Positions 59,255 to 64,000 of a stretch of DNA of 64,000 nt are shown here, one piece after another. This DNA comes from Lutjanus erythropterus (Eukaryota; Chordata; Actinopteri; Lutjaniformes; Lutjanidae). Location of the stretch: assembly GCA_020091685.1 (NCBI GenBank), contig CM034591.1, positions 11,852,833-11,916,832 of the forward strand, read 5' to 3'. How positions within the stretch are numbered: position 1 is the stretch's first letter; each line of letters starts with the position of its first letter. The translations under genes and the position numbers were made by a program. The notes beneath the pieces are model-generated. The model saw only the letters and a list, made by a program, of their open reading frames with translations. It had not been told where the DNA came from and ran no database searches.

Positions 59255-62200
59255 CACATCACAGATGACAAAGAAAGGCATTAAAATGTGAGCTAGTCTA
59301 AACCATAAGACTTATGTGGGCTGATATAGGAGTGATGTGTGGCACTGAACGGGACAAAAATGGGACAAATCTTCAAATCTCTGTATTGAACAGCCAAATC
59401 CAATTCAACCAACAAAATTCTGAGTTTGTCTGAGTACAGCCCGAGAAAATACTGAATAATGAGAAAGGTCAGAGGGTCTGATAACACATTTAGTTGATTA
59501 GTTCCACTTTGTTTGGTTGATTATCAGTAACTTGAATTGTTTTATTTTTGTAGTTGGTGTGACTTTTTTTCTGACCTGCAGCCCCATGTAAAGATCTTTT
59601 TTGGGTGACAAATTGTGGAAACTTTTACATAATTGTGCCCCCACTACAACACATGTATTTGAGGGAACATATAAACTGGAAAATGGGTCAGACAGGAATC
59701 GAGCCAAATCTGTTAGCACCTCTGGGCTGAGCAGCGGGGAGCCAAGTTATTCTCACACTTCCATTTCCAGCAGACCGTTTCTTTTAGTACAAAGTTGAGG
59801 AAACACATCTACGCTCCAATACCCACACACTATCTCATGCACACACACAATTTACCAAGGTCCATTAATTAGGCCCAAGGCTCCTTGCTATTTAGCACTC
59901 CACAAGTGCAGGCATACACACCTCTCTTCAACTTAGCATATTTTTATAGGTGAAAATAGCAGTTCATTAATTAGCCTGTCACAGTCCAAGGCACCGCAGG
60001 GCTTAAACAAGGTCATAGGAGCATTCCTCTCCCAATGCTACCCACAGAAAAATTATTTAACAGGACTCTCAGCAATATTCATTAAATGTCCTGATGACTC
60101 TTTACATCACTTCTGCTTCTGACATACTCAGGTGAGATGTAACTTGTATCAGGAGTCACAGTAGCAGTCACTATTAGGACAAAGAATATGTCTTTTGATT
60201 GAGAGCATTTCATGTAAATTAGTCTTTAAATACAAATATACGCACTCAGTGTATATATTAGTAGATAGAGTCACACAGACACCAGTTTTATGTGCCATTA
60301 CTTCTCACATTTCCTGTAGGACTTGTGTTTTATAGTAAAGGGTTAGAAAGTGAGGTCTCTCATATCCTTGTTGCACCAGAGCCTCCATGAGACAGAGAAC
60401 AAAAGTTGAGAATAATGAAGCTCCAGCAGCCGAGGCACCATCATTAGTGGAAGTTGTTAATCCTCCCTAACAACACCCTCTTAAATCATGATCTGTCTCG
60501 TTTTTTGTGTCTCTCGCTTTCTCTTGAACCATTTTTATCTTGGCTCCCTGTTCTATTGAAGACCACCGTCACTTAAACATTTGCACTTATTCACTTAAAC
60601 ACAAACACACACAGTCTTATTACAAGACTTTGTAACCTTTTTAGCGCTTGATAAAACACAAATACTGTCGCGTACAATCTCGGAGCAAACAAATACATGA
60701 TATCTCTTAGCCTAACACCTGTGCACGTCCAACCTGCTGACCAAAATAGATACAGAGCTTTTTAGAGAAGACCGAGGTGGACTTGGATGAATAGGCTCTG
60801 GATAGAATCCAGGACACTGTTTCAAACTGCTGTGGTTACAGCCAAGTCAGAATGACTCCAAACCACAAATTAATTTAAATAGACAAAGATTCCATCTTCC
60901 CATTTCCATCTGTGTTTTGTCAAAACATTAAATAAAATTGCGGTTTGGAGTCAGTGTGCAGGCAGGCTCCTTTCCTCTGCTGTTTTCCAATAAGCTTGCA
61001 CCTACATTAAACAAGGTTTGAATGTAGTTATGGTCATTCTTACAGCTGTTTGTCAATTTTAATCTGTTGAACATTTAAGCTGGCTCGCATCAACAGAGAG
61101 TAATTTAATTAAAGATTAGTTCTAAGAAGAGTTTAGCAAAACTACTTTCAAAATGAGTAAAGTCAGATTTAAAATTAAGCAGAGCTCTGATGCACGATTT
61201 AAAAACTAATCTTGGTTTAGTAAATCCAAGTTTTGGTGGGAGGTTAACTTTTGGCTTTTCTGTATTCCTTCACAAAAACGTCAAGGACCGCATGCATATT
61301 CAGCAACAAAACCGCTCTGTGCTGGTTTTTCTGTGGGACCCAACCCAAAAAGTGCCACCGCAACCCTTGGCATCGTGGATTTGCGTGGGTGAGCGTCCCA
61401 CTGGCGTCATGTTTATTCACTTGCCTTTTAGCTCTGCTTTGGTCTTCACCAACTGCTAAGGCAAACTTCTGCATCTTTAATAGCAATATGCTGAACTTTC
61501 TCCAGTTTCACCGGTTTACAGTGGGATTTTGTGTTTTAATTCTCAGTGGGTTCAACCCAACAATGGACCCTTTCACATGGCACATTACAGTCATTTGGTT
61601 TATTGTTAATATTAAACAAATTGCTAAATGGAGCCTTAATGTTCATCCAGATGTCACAGTTTTGCTGACCTGCTAGAGGTCAAAAACAAAGCTTGTGATC
61701 AAAAATGAGGAGAAAATAACATTGCACAACAACAAGCTGGTGTAGCACTTATGCTGCTATATTAACTTCAGTAGGCTTTGAGCTCCCTGTAATTGGCAGA
61801 AGACTTAGTTTCTCAGATTTCTAGAAAGTCCACTCTCTGGAGTCATGAAAATATGTGGAGGCTTAACAGTCAATTCCACATGGATTACTTAGTGTTATTC
61901 AGTGAGTAGCACAGTGTTACACTGTTAGGATTTTGACAGTCATTTGACTTAAGTTGTCAAGGGAGATGCCAGTAACAAGACAGGCATGAAGAAAAGTCTG
62001 GCAAGGGATTGGAAAGTGTAGTGGGGGTGTATGAGTGTGTGTGCATTTCTTTTTTTATGTGCTCTTTTATGAAGACATTAATCAAATGTATCAGTTTTCA
62101 ATCAGGAGTTGTTTGTGACAACTTTACTACTTAAATGTGGTATATGGCATCGGTCCATGCTCTGTACTTGTCCCTTTTAAAAAATAAACATTAAAACGGG

Positions 62201-62636
62201 GCATGAATTCATCCCCCATTAGTGATGGTGATCAAACTGAAGAAAATGCTTATCTCAAATGCATTACTAGGGAAGGTTTGCCATGAATAAGGCTGTACAG
62301 TGATTGTTGCTAACCATTAAAAGGATTTCAGTCATGCATATTACCCACCAGATGTGCACTGTGTCATAGAATATCATTTTAATTAATTTTCCCTGAGATA
62401 TTGAAACAATAACTTGTAATAGCCTAATAGTTTATTTGAACTCACACTAGAACATTTTTGTTTAAACACACATGAGCACATGGAAATCTTTGTGGATCTT
62501 TGACAGTTAAGAAGCTGTGATTGTTTTTGTTTGCTCTCTCTAAAACTACTATTCATAGTAATATACATACAGTCCATGAAAATTAAAAATTACAAGCTAC
62601 CTATTAACCATCTTTATATAGATCTAGTAGAGTAGA

Positions 62637-62730
62637 GTCGCCAGGTGGTGCAGAAGAAAGACTCCACCCTCCCACTATTTAAGGAACCCGGGTTCGAGCT
62701 GCAGTGATAGTGCTTCTAGCTGTAGATGGG
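62637..62730 (+). mobile_element. Possible tRNA-derived SINE head
   Basis: GTCGCCAGGTGGTGCAG (A-box region) and GGTTCGAGCTGC (B box, 62691-62702) are spaced as in tRNA-derived promoters. The body after the B box is not one I recognise, and the A box is weak. Confidence 0.4.
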
Positions 62731-63049
62731 TGAGTCATTGAATACAAACTAACAGTGTTTGGGAATAAGACATCAGTTCTGGAACATGTGCTCGCTGCTG
62801 CATCGACTCCCACTGTAGTGATCGTTTGGGAGTCCAGTGCGCAGAGTGGATCAGGGGCAGATGAAGGGTTTTGGTGAGGCTTCTCACTGACAGGTGCAAA
62901 GTAACTTCATGTTTTCAAGAATAAGCTCTTAAAGAAAATGGATGGATCAATATATTACAGTTGACTTAAGAAAAAGGATCAAATACACATAAAATGCTGC
63001 CTATAATGTTTAAAAGTAAAAACAATTTGCATCATGTTCTGTAAAAGAA

Positions 63050-63115
63050 AAAAGTTTTTGAACCAATATAGGGCCAATAATATCAGTTGACTAATATATC
63101 GGTCAGGCTCTGATA
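63050..63115 (-). mobile_element. MITE terminus (AGAGCCTGACCGATATAT-), reverse
   Basis: CCAATAATATCAGTTGACTA then ATATATCGGTCAGGCTCTG is the inverted form of a fish terminus with nested CCGATAT repeats. The other end was not found. Confidence 0.5.
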
Positions 63116-63657
63116 AGAACTGAAAGACTTTTGGCCCTGCATGTCCTGCATGATCACATGATCAATGCATTAGACAACATTAGACATGTCAATACCAGCT
63201 GTCATGATACCAGAGCTTTGAACTCTGATACAATACAAGAATAACAAAAACAAAACTTGATAACCTCTTTCGGTACCACTGCAAGGGAAAATAATGTCGT
63301 AGGCACACGATATAGGACAATGTTTTTCTTTTTTTTTCCTTTTTTTAAATTAACAACACAGTGCTGGTAGAGAAAACTTAAATGAGAAGTGTCTGGTTTT
63401 GCTGCTGCAAGCCAAATTTCAGACAGGACAATAAAGACTGAACTGAGCTGAGGTCTTGAGTGAGTACTTTACTTTAACAGCTTTGGTACTTTCTATACTT
63501 TGATTAAATGCGTGGTGTCCAATAATTGTCTATACTTTTGACAGCCTCACTGGCTGCATAATTTCTAAACAGTTAAACTAGAGACCAGAGGAATTTTTCC
63601 AATACAATAACAACTGGATGATAATCTCCCTCAGTTCATTCTTTGCCTCCATTTTCA

Positions 63658-63660
<3 letters not shown>

Positions 63661-63697
<37 letters not shown>
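63661..63697 (+). repeat. (AC)18 microsatellite
   Basis: Perfect dinucleotide run. Confidence 0.98.
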
Positions 63698-63698
<1 letters not shown>

Positions 63699-64000
63699 GC
63701 TAGGATAAAACCCCATTTACATTCTCTTTTCTGTCACAAAAAGAAAAGCATAAAGCTTTCTTTCTGTGTGATTTCTTCGACTGTCTGACTTGGGGGTCAG
63801 ACAACTCGACCCGTGTGCTGGAGAACAGCAAATAATAAAACGTAGTCTTTTGTGCAGAATTACCTCCTATTGGGAAAACAGCACAAAAAGCAATAAGGAA
63901 AGTGGAACATAATGTAAGTGATCATCAGCTGTGTGTGTGCAGTGGTGATTAGTTTGAAAAGAGGAAGCACATTATCACCCAGCTCTAATCTGAGTTTATT

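Larger units (their letters stand above)
4500..64000 (+). other. glce: glce transcription unit, 5' portion (inferred)
   Basis: Inferred span of the glce primary transcript: non-coding exon 1 (to 4699), non-coding exon 2 (40332-40446), first coding exon (55107-55630), then an intron that runs off the window. Only the coding exon is identified by protein similarity. The two leader exons are inferred from splice signals, a CpG-dense promoter, and the in-frame stop formed at the exon 2/exon 3 junction. Mammalian GLCE likewise begins with non-coding exons before the first coding exon. Teleosts can carry two paralogues (glcea and glceb), and which one this is cannot be decided from the part visible. 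Introns 1 and 2 are about 35.6 kb and 14.7 kb. Confidence 0.75.
55631..64000 (+). other. glce: glce intron 3, 5' part
   Basis: At least 8.4 kb. The next glce exon should begin with the codon remainder for Gly171 and encode the conserved VPLSTQWGPQGYFYP-like stretch. I found no such sequence before 64000. The intron holds several MITEs, a local duplication and a CA microsatellite. Nothing recognised in about 57.0-58.1, 59.3-62.6 and 63.3-63.6 kb. Confidence 0.8.

Noticed and set aside
58766-59281. Minus-strand frame of 171 codons
   Set aside because: It runs straight through a family A MITE and part of a local duplication. No protein family was recognised.
61251-61676. 141-codon frame in intron 3, considered as a possible next glce exon
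   Set aside because: It does not contain the expected conserved GLCE sequence after the Gly171 codon, and the predicted protein is unrelated.

Overview
The window looks like nuclear DNA from a teleost fish, most likely a percomorph. It is AT-rich and carries CA and GA microsatellites. It is full of small hAT-type non-autonomous elements whose ends I recognise from spiny-rayed fish genomes (TAGGGCTGGGC-, CAGGGCTGCAACTAACG-, TAGGGATGCACGATAT-, CAGTGTTGGGCAGTAAC-types). It also holds tRNA-derived SINE fragments and the common fish repeats with 'tttatttatatagc' and 'aatggactg...actcaaagtgctt' signatures.

Only one protein-coding gene can be supported: the 5' part of glce, heparosan/heparan sulfate D-glucuronyl C5-epimerase, on the + strand. 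Its first coding exon (55107-55630, ATG at 55120, donor at 55631) encodes the cytosolic tail, the signal-anchor helix, a proline-rich stem and the start of the lumenal domain, 170 complete residues. Upstream I infer a non-coding leader. Exon 1 lies in a small CpG-dense promoter and ends at a GTAAGG donor (4699/4700). Exon 2 (40332-40446) has strong splice signals and two tiny upstream ORFs. Joining exon 2 to exon 3 puts an in-frame TAG six codons before the ATG, which supports both the exon chain and the start codon. The remaining coding exons lie beyond position 64000.

Layout: 1-4440 is upstream flank, with a hAT remnant at 1194-1919, one half of a direct duplication at 1943-2229, and a degenerate tandem array with a CA microsatellite at 3690-4420. 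The promoter and exon 1 occupy 4440-4699. Intron 1 spans 4700-40331 and holds many MITEs, some nested. Exon 2 follows, then intron 2 (40447-55106), which includes a hAT element with a recognisable transposase C-terminus at 44047-44734. Coding exon 3 follows, then the start of intron 3 (55631-64000).

I found no rRNA, tRNA gene, CRISPR array, retroviral element or new enzymatic system. The most interesting items are the leader architecture of glce, the direct duplication that brackets its promoter, the complementary hAT transposase remnants, and several element-in-element insertions that give a relative insertion order. Most other open frames in the window are short and look like chance.
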